Shown in pieces: positions 17,247-24,773 of a DNA stretch of 41,322 nt. The first letter of the stretch is position 1. Each line of letters opens with the position of its first letter. Made by a program: the position numbers and the translations under genes. The notes beneath the pieces were generated by a model, which searched no databases, had not been told where the DNA came from, and saw nothing but the letters and a program-made list of their open reading frames with translations. The stretch comes from Verrucomicrobiota bacterium (GTDB lineage: Bacteria; Verrucomicrobiota; Verrucomicrobiia; Verrucomicrobiales; V1-33): the NCBI GenBank assembly GCA_003402705.1, contig QQNF01000031.1, positions 1 through 41,322 of the forward strand. Reading direction: 5' to 3'.

Positions 17247-18382
17247 CGCGCCCCTCCTTTCCCAGCCTTCTCGGCAATCACTTTCCCGCCCGGCACAATC
17301 CTCGACTGCCCCACCACCACCACCGTCTCTCCAGCCTTCACCCCTTCTCCTATCAAACTCTCGCTCCCCGCACTCCGCAGCACCCGCACCGGCCTCACCT
17401 CCGCCGTCCCGTCCGCCTTCACTACATACAACCTCGGCCCCTGCTGGCTCGCCGTCACCGCCGCACTAGGCACCACCACCGCTCCCTTGTCTGTCCCTAA
17501 CCGCAGCGCCACTTCCAGAAACGCCCCCGGCCACAACGCCCGCTCCTTATTCCCAAATTCCCCCTTCAACCCGATCGTCCCCGTCGCCCGATCCACCGTG
17601 TTCGCCACAAAAACCAGCCGCCCCTCTCCTAACACCCGACCATCCCGCGCGTCCCGCGCCGTCACCGCCAGTCCCTCACCTCCACCCGCCATCCCCTTCC
17701 GGATCGCCTCCAGATGCTGCTCCGGCAGCGCAAACGCCACGTGAATCGGATCCAGCTGCACCACCGTCGTCAGCGGCTCATCATCCCCCGCCTTGATCAG
17801 ATTCCCCGGCCTCAGCCGGATGCTCCCCGTCCGCCCCTCAATCGGACTCTCAATCGTCGTATACCCCACCTGCGTCTCCGCTATCAGCACCAGCGCCTCG
17901 TCCGCCTTCGCCGTCGCCGCCGTCGACCCAGCCTGCGCCCTAGCCTTCTCCAATTCTTCCTTCACCCCCGACCCGCGCGCATCCAGCGATTCCTGACGCT
18001 TCAGATTCAATTCCGCAGCCGCCGCCAGCGCCCGGTCCCTCTCCAGATTCGCCCGCGCCGCCGCCAGCTGGGTGTCAAACAACCGAGGCTGAATCGAAAA
18101 CAGCAGATCCCCTCGCTTCACTTCCTGCCCTTCCTCAAAACTCACCCCAATCAGCTCCCCACCCACCTGCGCCTTGATCCCGATCGACGCCACCGGCTCC
18201 ACATTCCCGAACGTCCTCACCTCCAGCGGCACATCCTTCGTCTCCACCAACGCCACCGTCACCGGCACCGGCATGCCCCCTCCTCCCTTCCCCACACCCG
18301 CACCCGCCCCGGGCTGCTCGGAACACCCGCACGCCACCACCAGCACCACCGCAGAAATTGTCAGGATCTTCAATGCTTTCAT
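17243..18382 (-). CDS. RND efflux periplasmic adaptor (membrane fusion protein)
   Basis: A 379-aa adaptor linking the inner-membrane pump to the outer-membrane channel. The N-terminus MKALKILTISAVVLVVACGC has a lipobox (VVA-C, Cys18), so it is probably a lipoprotein. A Gly-rich linker precedes the lipoyl/barrel-sandwich half-motif (VASIGIKAQVGGELIGVSF). Then come a coiled-coil hairpin (about 110-160, DTQLAAARANLERDRAL), the second lipoyl half (TTIESPIEGRTGSIRLRPG) and beta-barrel and membrane-proximal domains. This is the MdtA/HlyD_D23 architecture. It overlaps the pump gene by 4 bases and follows the outer-membrane factor gene by 17 bases. Confidence 0.94.
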   Translation of the reverse strand: MKALKILTISAVVLVVACGCSEQPGAGAGVGKGGGGMPVPVTVALVETKDVPLEVRTFGNVEPVASIGIKAQVGGELIGVSFEEGQEVKRGDLLFSIQPRLFDTQLAAARANLERDRALAAAAELNLKRQESLDARGSGVKEELEKARAQAGSTAATAKADEALVLIAETQVGYTTIESPIEGRTGSIRLRPGNLIKAGDDEPLTTVVQLDPIHVAFALPEQHLEAIRKGMAGGGEGLAVTARDARDGRVLGEGRLVFVANTVDRATGTIGLKGEFGNKERALWPGAFLEVALRLGTDKGAVVVPSAAVTASQQGPRLYVVKADGTAEVRPVRVLRSAGSESLIGEGVKAGETVVVVGQSRIVPGGKVIAEKAGKGGAR

Positions 18383-18399
18383 TTGTTAGTTTCTTTGAT

Positions 18400-19812
18400 T
18401 CACCATCCCCCGCCCAGCGCCCGGATCAGCAGCACCGTCGCCACATACCGCTGCCCCGCCGTCTGCCTCGACTGCCTCAACGACTGCAGCCGCGACCGAT
18501 CCGCATCCACCACCTCCAGAAATGACACCGCTCCCGCCCGGAACCGCTCCGCCGACAGCTTCGCCGCACGCCCCGACGCCTCCACCGCCCTCAACTGCGC
18601 CGCTTCCTGCTCCGCCAGATAACGCAGTGCCGACAGCTGGCTCTCCACTTCCTGAAACGCCCGCAGCGCCGTCTGCTCATACTCCGCCAATCGCTCCTCG
18701 AACTGCAGCTTCCTCCCGTCGTACACCACCGCATTCAACGCCTGCTCGAAAATCGGGAAATTCACCGACGACCCAGCCGCCCACGCCTTGCTCCCCTTCG
18801 TAAACAAATCATCCGTCATCGATGACTCCACCGCCAGCCGCCCCGTCAGCCTAACCGATGGAAAAAACGCCGCCTTCGCCGCCCCGATCCTCGCACTCGC
18901 CGCCGCCAGCCGCCGCTCCGCCTCCGCCACATCCGGCCTCCTCTGCAGCACCTCCGCCGGCACCCCCGCCGGAACCTGCGGCGGTGTCCCCGCCAGCGGA
19001 GCCAACTTCATTTCAAACGAGGTCGCCCGCCTCCCCGCCAGCGTCGCCATCATGTTCACCAACCCCGCCCGCCGCTGCTCCAGCACCGCCAGCTCCGCCT
19101 GCGCATCCGCCGTCTCCGTCTCCGCACGCGCCACATCCAACTCGCTGATCGCCCCGCTCCGGAACCGGTCCCTCACCAATCCCGTCGCCCGCTCCCGCAA
19201 CGCCACCGTCTCCCGCAAGATCACCATCTCCGCCTCCACCGTCCGCAACGCAAAATAACTCTGCGCCACATCCGCCTGCAACGCCAGCCGCGCCGCCTCA
19301 CCCAGCGCCGCCGCCGCACCAGCATCCGCTCCCGCAGCCTCAACCTCACGCCTCACCCGTCCCCAGAAATCCAACTCCCACGACGCCTCCAGCGGCACCC
19401 GGAACTGATTCCAGGTCGCCCCGAAAAACGCAATATCACCCCGCGACCGCCGCAGATTCCCCGAATCCCCGCGCCGGTCCGCCGACGGCCGCACATTCGC
19501 ATCCGGAAGCAACTCCACCTGCGCCCCCCTAACTACTAACCTCGCCTGCTCCACCCGCAGCATCGCCGCCCTCAACCCAGGATTCCCCTCCGCCGCCATC
19601 TCTTCCAATCGATCCAGCTCACCATCCCCGAACACCCGCCACCACTCCCCGCGCGGCACCCCATCCGCCGGCCGCGCATACCGCCACACCCCTTCCTCCT
19701 TGTACCGCGGATCCGCCACCACCTCCGGCTTCACATAGTTCGGCCCCATCGGCGCACAACTCCCCACCCACAACCCTAACACCCCCATCAGCAGCTTCCC
19801 CCGGACGCTCAT
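18400..19812 (-). CDS. Outer membrane efflux lipoprotein, NodT/OprM family
   Basis: A 470-aa TolC-type outer-membrane channel. The signal peptide MSVRGKLLMGVLGLWVGSC has a lipobox ending at Cys19. The NodT-family start MGPNYVKPEV follows directly. Two repeats of the outer membrane efflux protein domain are visible, each with long helices (LEEMAAEGNPGLRAAMLRVE; LQADVAQSYFALRTVEAEM; FEEAL.. region FEQALNAVV; VESQLSALRYL). Length fits the family. Its ATG overlaps the TetR stop by 4 bases. Placing the channel gene before the adaptor and pump is less usual than the adaptor-pump-channel order. Confidence 0.94.
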   Translation of the reverse strand: MSVRGKLLMGVLGLWVGSCAPMGPNYVKPEVVADPRYKEEGVWRYARPADGVPRGEWWRVFGDGELDRLEEMAAEGNPGLRAAMLRVEQARLVVRGAQVELLPDANVRPSADRRGDSGNLRRSRGDIAFFGATWNQFRVPLEASWELDFWGRVRREVEAAGADAGAAAALGEAARLALQADVAQSYFALRTVEAEMVILRETVALRERATGLVRDRFRSGAISELDVARAETETADAQAELAVLEQRRAGLVNMMATLAGRRATSFEMKLAPLAGTPPQVPAGVPAEVLQRRPDVAEAERRLAAASARIGAAKAAFFPSVRLTGRLAVESSMTDDLFTKGSKAWAAGSSVNFPIFEQALNAVVYDGRKLQFEERLAEYEQTALRAFQEVESQLSALRYLAEQEAAQLRAVEASGRAAKLSAERFRAGAVSFLEVVDADRSRLQSLRQSRQTAGQRYVATVLLIRALGGGW

Positions 19813-20444
19813 GCCCCCGCTCCTTTCAGAAAAAATGCCGCCACAAACCCCGCATGCCTCGTCAGCTCTCCCTTCGCCCCATCCCGCAGCCAGTCCCTCG
19901 TGAACTGAAACACCAACCCCCGCAACGCCACCGCCAGCAGCGCTGCCTCCCCGCCCCCAACCTCCCCGCGCCCCTGCGCCCCCTCAATCCACTCCGTCAA
20001 TCGCGCCGTCACCTGCGCCATCTCCCGCAACACCCCGGACGAATGCGTCGCATTCCGCGTGAACTCAATCTGCTCCCTCACAAAACATTCGAAAAAACCC
20101 CGGTGTTCCTCAAAATGCCGGAACATCGCCAGCACCACCGCCCGCACCGTCTCCCCCATCCCCCGACCCTCCTCAATCTCCGCTCCCACCGCCTCATCCA
20201 ACCGCCTCACCTTGCTCCCCAGCAGCTCCTGCAGCAACGCCTCCTTCCCCGGAAAATACAAATACAGCGTCCCCGCCGCCATCCCAGCCTCCCGCGCCAC
20301 CTGATCCATCGACGCCTCCGCATACCCACGCGCAATCACCACCCGCTCCGCCGCCGCCAGAATCGCCTCCCGCCTCACCCGCTTCCCCACCTCCCGCCGC
20401 GCCTCCACACGCTCAATTGAATCTGTCTTCATTTTCTGAACCAT
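19809..20444 (-). CDS. TetR/AcrR-family regulator of the RND operon
   Basis: A 211-aa repressor-type regulator. The N-terminal helix-turn-helix covers about 25-70 (REAILAAAERVVIARGY, MDQVAREAGMAAGTLYLYF). The C-terminal helical ligand domain is variable, as in the family. It is the first gene of the efflux operon, so it most likely represses its own operon and is released by a pump substrate. A perfect 7-bp inverted repeat spans the annotated ATG at 20444. An in-frame ATG four codons later (20432) would place that palindrome just upstream of the start instead, so the true start is uncertain. Neither start has a clear Shine-Dalgarno. Confidence 0.92.
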   Translation of the reverse strand: MVQKMKTDSIERVEARREVGKRVRREAILAAAERVVIARGYAEASMDQVAREAGMAAGTLYLYFPGKEALLQELLGSKVRRLDEAVGAEIEEGRGMGETVRAVVLAMFRHFEEHRGFFECFVREQIEFTRNATHSSGVLREMAQVTARLTEWIEGAQGRGEVGGGEAALLAVALRGLVFQFTRDWLRDGAKGELTRHAGFVAAFFLKGAGA

Positions 20445-20453
20445 CGTTCAGAA
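20434..20453. promoter_or_regulatory. Candidate TetR operator overlapping the regulator start
   Basis: TTCTGAA (20434-20440), six bases, TTCAGAA (20447-20453): a perfect 7-6-7 palindrome, and one of few AT-containing palindromes in a GC-rich window. It covers the first possible start codon of the TetR gene and lies at the head of the RND operon, where an autoregulatory operator is expected. Binding is inferred. Confidence 0.6.
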
Positions 20454-20589
20454 TCCCGACCCAAGGCAACAAGGTTCTCACACGCCCACCCTCCGCATCC
20501 GAGGATCACCCCACCACGGCACACCGCCCCCCGGCACTCCCGTGTCTCCCACCATCAACCCACCCCAACCCTCTCCTCACCCCCCAGCA

Positions 20590-20655
20590 CCGCCGTCTCC
20601 CCACCAATCCAGCCGCCACCGCCGCCAGCACCCCAACCCCCGGCTCAGGCAACAT
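20590..20655 (-). pseudogene. Orphan PEP-CTERM sorting-signal remnant
   Basis: On the - strand, positions 20655-20590 read MLPEPGVGVLAAVAAGLVGR followed by RR. This is a PEP motif, a hydrophobic segment of about 12 residues and an Arg cluster, the layout of an exosortase PEP-CTERM signal. The frame does not stop there: it runs on to about 20506 (CWGVRRGLGW...). Upstream of the motif there is only repeat-like sequence with no secreted domain or signal peptide. It is best read as the tail of a lost PEP-CTERM protein. A chance match in GC-rich DNA cannot be excluded. Confidence 0.42.
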
Positions 20656-20659
20656 GCCT

Positions 20660-20720
20660 CGGCCTCGCCCAACAAGCCCGGGCACGCGAGGCTCCGTACT
20701 CGCGCCTCTCCCAACAAGCA
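20660..20720. repeat. Short direct repeat CCCAACAAGC in the tetR-tilS gap
   Basis: CGCCCAACAAGCC (about 20667) and CTCCCAACAAGCA (about 20709) are direct repeats of the same word, which also occurs at 27324-27336 and in a variant (CCGAACAAGCAGCC) at 12952. A GCACGCGAG / CTCGCGCCT partial inverted pair lies between them. The 20445-20777 gap otherwise holds only the PEP-CTERM remnant and the heptamer array. Confidence 0.45.
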
Positions 20721-20774
20721 CTCCCCCCTCCGACCCAGCTCCTCTCCCAACCCTCCCACCTTCACCACTCAGAA

Positions 20775-20795
20775 TTCTCACTTCTCACTTCTCAC
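20775..20795. repeat. Three tandem TTCTCAC heptamers at the 3' end of tilS
   Basis: Three perfect copies of TTCTCAC (GTGAGAA on the - strand) at 20775-20781, 20782-20788 and 20789-20795. They encode the last residues of TilS (VRSEK and stop). The same array ends the NuoM-like gene at 27484-27504. Confidence 0.8.
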
Positions 20796-21734
20796 CCACA
20801 ACCGCTGCGCCGTCCGACCCGCCCGCCACCCGCCCGCCAACTCCACCCTCGCAGCCCCACCCGGCTCCGCCATCGCCAGCACCCGCATCACCGTCTCCGC
20901 CCCACACCCAGGCACACCCCGCCGCCGCAGCCACCCGTAAACCACCCGCCGCTGCAACGCCCCAGCCATCTCCCGCAATTCCCTAACCCCTAACTCCTCC
21001 TTCGCCGCCATCTCCGCCGCCATCCCGTCCAGCAGCTCCCCATCCTCCATCGCCATCGCCACCGCACGACACAACGCCGCCCGAAAATCCCTTCCCGCCG
21101 CCGCCACCATCGCCGGAATCACATCATGCCTCATCCGATTCCGCAAAAACTCCCGCTCCGCATTCGTCCCATCCTCACGATACCCAATCCCCTCACGCTT
21201 CGCCCACGCCTCAATCTCCCCGCGCGGCACCTCCAGTAGCGGCCGACACAACCGCAACGCCTTCCGGCATCCCCTCGGCACCACCTCACTAACACCCCTC
21301 ATCCCCCGCAACCCCGACGACCCCCTCACCAGATTCGCCAGCACCGTCTCCACCTGGTCATCCGCATGATGCCCCAGCATCACCGTACGCGTCCCCGCTC
21401 GCCTCCCGCATCCCGCCAGAAACCGATGCCGCGCCTCCCGACCCGCCTCCTCCAGCGATAACCCACCCGACTTCGCCTCCATCCCCACATCCACCACCCC
21501 ACCCATAAACCGCATCCCCCACCGCTCCGCCAACCCCCTCACAAATGCCGCATCCCCGCGCGACGCCTCCCCGCGCAACCCATGGTCAAGGTGGCACACC
21601 ACCAACCCCAATCCGCCCACCCTTCTCAACACTTCCAGCAGCACCACCGAATCCACCCCGCCAGACACAGCCACCAGCACCCGCCCACCCACCTCATTCC
21701 CTTCCAGAAACTTTCGGACTGCTTGCTCCACCAT
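20778..21734 (-). CDS. tilS: tRNA(Ile)-lysidine synthase TilS
   Basis: A 318-aa ATP-dependent enzyme that changes C34 to lysidine in the tRNA-Ile CAU anticodon. The PP-loop motif SGGVDS lies at 24-29 (VLVAVSGGVDSVVLLEVLRR). HLDHGLRGEASRGDAAFV and LGHHADDQVETVLANLVRGS are also diagnostic. The protein has the N-terminal catalytic domain and a short substrate-binding region but lacks the full C-terminal domain of the E. coli enzyme (432 aa), as in many bacteria. The final WVRSEK is encoded by the tandem heptamer array, so the original C-terminus may have been changed by it. The start has a purine-rich site (GAGGGAGCGGG) upstream. Confidence 0.94.
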   Translation of the reverse strand: MVEQAVRKFLEGNEVGGRVLVAVSGGVDSVVLLEVLRRVGGLGLVVCHLDHGLRGEASRGDAAFVRGLAERWGMRFMGGVVDVGMEAKSGGLSLEEAGREARHRFLAGCGRRAGTRTVMLGHHADDQVETVLANLVRGSSGLRGMRGVSEVVPRGCRKALRLCRPLLEVPRGEIEAWAKREGIGYREDGTNAEREFLRNRMRHDVIPAMVAAAGRDFRAALCRAVAMAMEDGELLDGMAAEMAAKEELGVRELREMAGALQRRVVYGWLRRRGVPGCGAETVMRVLAMAEPGGAARVELAGGWRAGRTAQRLWVRSEK

Positions 21735-21824
21735 ACCCGCTCCCTCTAATCGCCCACCTCTCCCTCCGCCACCACTTTCCCTCCATCCCCTCCATCCCCC
21801 TCAAATCGCTCTGTCCAAAATTGG

Positions 21825-21899
21825 CCGCGCCAGCGTGTCAGTTCGCGAACACTCACCAGGTTTTTAACCCGGCGGACAACGAATAACACACTGGCGCGG
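21825..21899 (-). other. Strongly folded element, candidate structured RNA or mobile hairpin
   Basis: The outer stem pairs 21825-21838 with 21886-21899 (14 positions, 13 Watson-Crick). Inside is a hairpin pairing 21856-21862 with 21866-21872 (6 of 7), and a GTTCGCGAAC palindrome at 21841-21850. The single imperfect pair in each stem (C34/A90 and A58/C70 on +) becomes a G-U wobble when read on the - strand. An RNA from that strand would therefore be fully paired. It lies 90 bases upstream of tilS on the same strand, so it could be a tilS leader, a separate small RNA or a repeat. It matches no RNA family I recognise. Confidence 0.5.
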
Positions 21900-22035
21900 T
21901 ATCCTCCCCCCGAAGGAATTTTTGACAGCGGCCCGCAGTGCGGAACCGCCTATGTCTACAAATCAACAGAGCCGGAAGCGTGCCAAATCCTCGCGCCGAA
22001 TTTGACGATTTCATTTTTCTCCACCACCCTCCGCC

Positions 22036-23154
22036 GTGAACGGCTACTTCGACTGGAACGCTACCTCCCCACTCCACCCGGACGCCCGCGCCGCGTGGCT
22101 CCTCGCCTCCGACGCCTCATGGCACAATCCCTCCAGCCTATATAAAGAAGCCGCCGCCGCCCGCGACCTCCTCGAACACTGCCGCGAACGCGCCGCCGAC
22201 CTCCTCGACACCTCCACCGAAGAAATCATCTTCACCTCCGGAGCCACCGAAGCCAATAACGCCGTCACCCGCTGGTTCGCCGACTCCTCCTCTGCCCCAG
22301 TCCTCCTCTCTTCCCTAGAACACCCGGCCCTCACCGACCCCGCCACCGCCTTCCTCGGCCCTCGCGCGATCACATTCCCCGCCAACCCGGACGGCACCGC
22401 CAATCTCAACGCCCTCGAACACCTCCTCGTCACCCACCGCCCCGCCCTCGTCTCCCTCATCGCCGCCTCCAACGAAACCGGCGTCCTCCAACCATGGCCC
22501 GAAGCCCTCGCCCTCTGCCGCCACCACGGCGCTCTCCTCCACACCGACGCCTCACAGTGGATCGGCAAAATCCTCCTCCCCAACCCAGGCCTCGCCGACT
22601 TCGTCACCATCAGCGCTCACAAATTCGGCGGCCCCAAAGGCATCGGCATCCTCAAAATCCCCGCCTCCCTCCACCGCTTCCGCTCTCTCCGCGGCGGCCC
22701 CCAGGAATCCTCCCGACGCGCCGGCACCGAAAACACCCCAGCCGCCGCTGCCATGCTCGCCGCATGGGACGCCGCCATCTCCTTCCTCGCCAGCAATAGC
22801 CCAGATCTCCTCGCCGCCCCGCGCGACTCCTTCGAATCCTCCCTCCTCAGCGCCCTCCCTAACCTCGAAATCCCCGGCCGCTCCGCCCCCCGTCTCTGGA
22901 ATACGTCCCTCCTCCTCATGCCCTCAGGCACCAATACCAAATGGGTCGCCCGTCTCAGCCGCGCCGGCTTCCAGGTCTCCACAGGCTCTGCCTGCAGCCG
23001 CGGCGGCGGCGCCTCAGAGGTCCTCGCCGCCATGAACATCCACCCAGACCGCGCCCGTCTCGCCATCCGCGTCAGCTCCGGCTGGTCCACCCACCCAGAC
23101 TCATGGTCCGCCCTCACCAACGCCTTCGTCAGCCTCGCCCCTCTCATCTCCTGA
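22036..23154 (+). CDS. Cysteine desulfurase, NifS/IscS family
   Basis: A 372-aa PLP enzyme that takes sulfur from L-cysteine as an enzyme-bound persulfide for Fe-S cluster assembly or tRNA thiolation. Signatures: YFDWNATSPLHPDA at the N-terminus, SGATEANN (68-75), SSLEHPAL (92-99), HTDASQ (169-174), ISAHKFGGPKGIG with the PLP lysine Lys196, RRAGTEN (227-233) and GSACSRGGGA with catalytic Cys320. All key residues are kept. The start is a GTG, chosen because the family begins a few residues before the substrate motif and no upstream ATG fits. No scaffold gene (iscU, sufU) is adjacent. An ArsR-type gene follows 70 bases later. Confidence 0.92.
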   Translation: MNGYFDWNATSPLHPDARAAWLLASDASWHNPSSLYKEAAAARDLLEHCRERAADLLDTSTEEIIFTSGATEANNAVTRWFADSSSAPVLLSSLEHPALTDPATAFLGPRAITFPANPDGTANLNALEHLLVTHRPALVSLIAASNETGVLQPWPEALALCRHHGALLHTDASQWIGKILLPNPGLADFVTISAHKFGGPKGIGILKIPASLHRFRSLRGGPQESSRRAGTENTPAAAAMLAAWDAAISFLASNSPDLLAAPRDSFESSLLSALPNLEIPGRSAPRLWNTSLLLMPSGTNTKWVARLSRAGFQVSTGSACSRGGGASEVLAAMNIHPDRARLAIRVSSGWSTHPDSWSALTNAFVSLAPLIS

Positions 23155-23224
23155 CCAATCTTCGGGTTTGACGTCCCCTCCCTCCAGCCTTCCTCTACCC
23201 CAATCCGTCCATGAGCGCAGACGC

Positions 23225-23599
23225 ATGAAACCCGCGCCCTCACCCACCATGCCGCCCTCCAAAAAATCCCCGGCTCCTCCAGTCTCCGACGAGGCCCTCG
23301 CCCTCATCGCCTCATGGTTCCGCACCCTCGCCGAACCCAGCCGTCTCAAAATCCTCCGCGCCCTCGAATCCGGCGAACAGAACATCTCCCAACTCGTCGC
23401 CGCCACCGGCCTCACCCAGGCCAACGTCTCCCGCCACGTCCAGTCCCTCGCCGACGCCGGTATGGTCGGCCGCCGCCGCGAAGGCCTCTCCGTCATCTGC
23501 TTCATCTCCGACCCAGGCATCCGCGACCTCTGCGACACGGTCTGCCGCAATCTCCAGCAGCGCCTCGCCACCAAAGCTCGCTCCCTCGGCCATCACTGA
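23225..23599 (+). CDS. ArsR-family winged-helix transcription regulator
   Basis: A 124-aa DNA-binding protein. A charged, Pro-rich N-terminus (1-20) precedes the winged helix: LAEPSRLKILRALESGEQN, ISQLVAATGLTQANVSRHV (recognition helix) and LADAGMVGRRREGLSVICFI (wing). The metal-binding ELCVCDL box of ArsR/SmtB sensors is absent, so it is probably not a classical metal sensor. ATG 23225 is assumed; ATG 23249 or a TTG at 23168 are alternatives. It lies downstream of the cysteine desulfurase gene and upstream of secreted-protein genes; the target is unknown. Confidence 0.88.
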   Translation: MKPAPSPTMPPSKKSPAPPVSDEALALIASWFRTLAEPSRLKILRALESGEQNISQLVAATGLTQANVSRHVQSLADAGMVGRRREGLSVICFISDPGIRDLCDTVCRNLQQRLATKARSLGHH

Positions 23600-23663
23600 T
23601 TTCCTCGCCCCGCCGCTCGATTGCAGATTGCACCCTCCCAGCATTCCCGCAACACTCCCGGGC

Positions 23664-24773
23664 ATGCGCCCGCTCGCCGCCTCCTCTCTCCTGCTCGCCG
23701 CCCTCCCCGCCGCCGCTCAGCAGGCCCCCGCCCCGCCCGCCCAGCACGCCGACTGGCTCGCCAAAATGCTCCCGCTCATCCCGCGCGGCTACGTCTGCCA
23801 GTTCGCCGCCTCCCCGCCAGTCATCGATGGCAAACTCGACGACGCCCCATGGAACGACGCCCAGTGGACCGACGAATTCAAAGACATCGAAGGCGACACC
23901 AAACCGAAACCTCGCTTCCGCACCCGCGCCCGCATGCTCTGGGACGAAAACTTCTTCTACATCGCCGCAGACCTCGACGAACCCCACATCTGGGCCACCC
24001 TCACCAATCACGACGCCGTCATCTTCCAGGACCCGGACTTCGAGGTCTTCATCGACCCCAATGGCGATTCCCACGAATACTTCGAGTTCGAAATGAACGC
24101 CCTCAACACCACATGGGACCTCTTCCTCCCCAAACCCTACAAGGACGGCGGCCCCGCCATGAACTCATGGGAAATCCCCGGCCTCAAATCCAGCGTCCAC
24201 ATCCGCGGCTCCCTCAATAACCCCGCCGACACCGACGAAGGCTGGTCCGTCGAAATCGCCTTCCCATGGAAAGCCCTCGGCGAATGCGCCCGCCGCCCCG
24301 CTCCCCCAGCCGAAGGCGACCAATGGCGCGTCGGCTTCTCCCGCGTCGAATGGCAGATCGAAATCAAAGACGGCAAATACGTCAAACTCCCCAACACCCC
24401 TGAAAATAACTGGATCTGGTCCCCTCAGGGCATCATCGACATGCACCGCCCCGAACGCTGGGGCTACGTCCAGTTCACCCGCAAGCCCCCCGGCACCGTC
24501 ACGTTCTCCCCCGACCCCTCCGCCCCAGCCCGCAACCGACTCCAGGAAATCTACTACGCCCAGAAGGACCACTTCGCCCGCCACAACCGCTGGGCCGCTT
24601 CCCTCAAGGACCTCTCCATCTCCCCCGATGCCACTCCTCCCCTCGGCACCCCGGTCATCCACCTCACCCCGGAAGGCTTCATCGCCACCGTCCCCCTCAC
24701 TCTCCCTGACAACTCTTCCCGTCTCTGGTCCATCCGTCAGGACGCGCTCGTCCAGTCCCTTCCAAATCCATGA
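23664..24773 (+). CDS. Secreted protein with CBM9-like domain
   Basis: A 369-aa exported protein. The signal peptide MRPLAASSLLLAALPAAAQQ decides the start at 23664. The body (about 50-270) has the CBM9-like pattern: SPPVIDGKLDDAPWNDAQW, then ENFFYIAADLDEPHIWATL, DPDFEVFIDPNGDSHEYFEF and EGWSVEIAFPWKALGE. Such domains bind carbohydrates and often occur alone or with glycoside hydrolases; none is seen here, so the ligand is unknown. Its TGA overlaps the ATG of the transglutaminase-like gene (ATGA), which suggests joint expression and possibly joint action at the cell surface. Confidence 0.85.
   Translation: MRPLAASSLLLAALPAAAQQAPAPPAQHADWLAKMLPLIPRGYVCQFAASPPVIDGKLDDAPWNDAQWTDEFKDIEGDTKPKPRFRTRARMLWDENFFYIAADLDEPHIWATLTNHDAVIFQDPDFEVFIDPNGDSHEYFEFEMNALNTTWDLFLPKPYKDGGPAMNSWEIPGLKSSVHIRGSLNNPADTDEGWSVEIAFPWKALGECARRPAPPAEGDQWRVGFSRVEWQIEIKDGKYVKLPNTPENNWIWSPQGIIDMHRPERWGYVQFTRKPPGTVTFSPDPSAPARNRLQEIYYAQKDHFARHNRWAASLKDLSISPDATPPLGTPVIHLTPEGFIATVPLTLPDNSSRLWSIRQDALVQSLPNP

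Noticed and set aside
21825..21899. tRNA, SRP RNA or 6S RNA gene at the folded element
   Set aside because: No anticodon arm or T-loop, no SRP GGAA tetraloop domain and too short for 6S RNA. It remains an unassigned structure.
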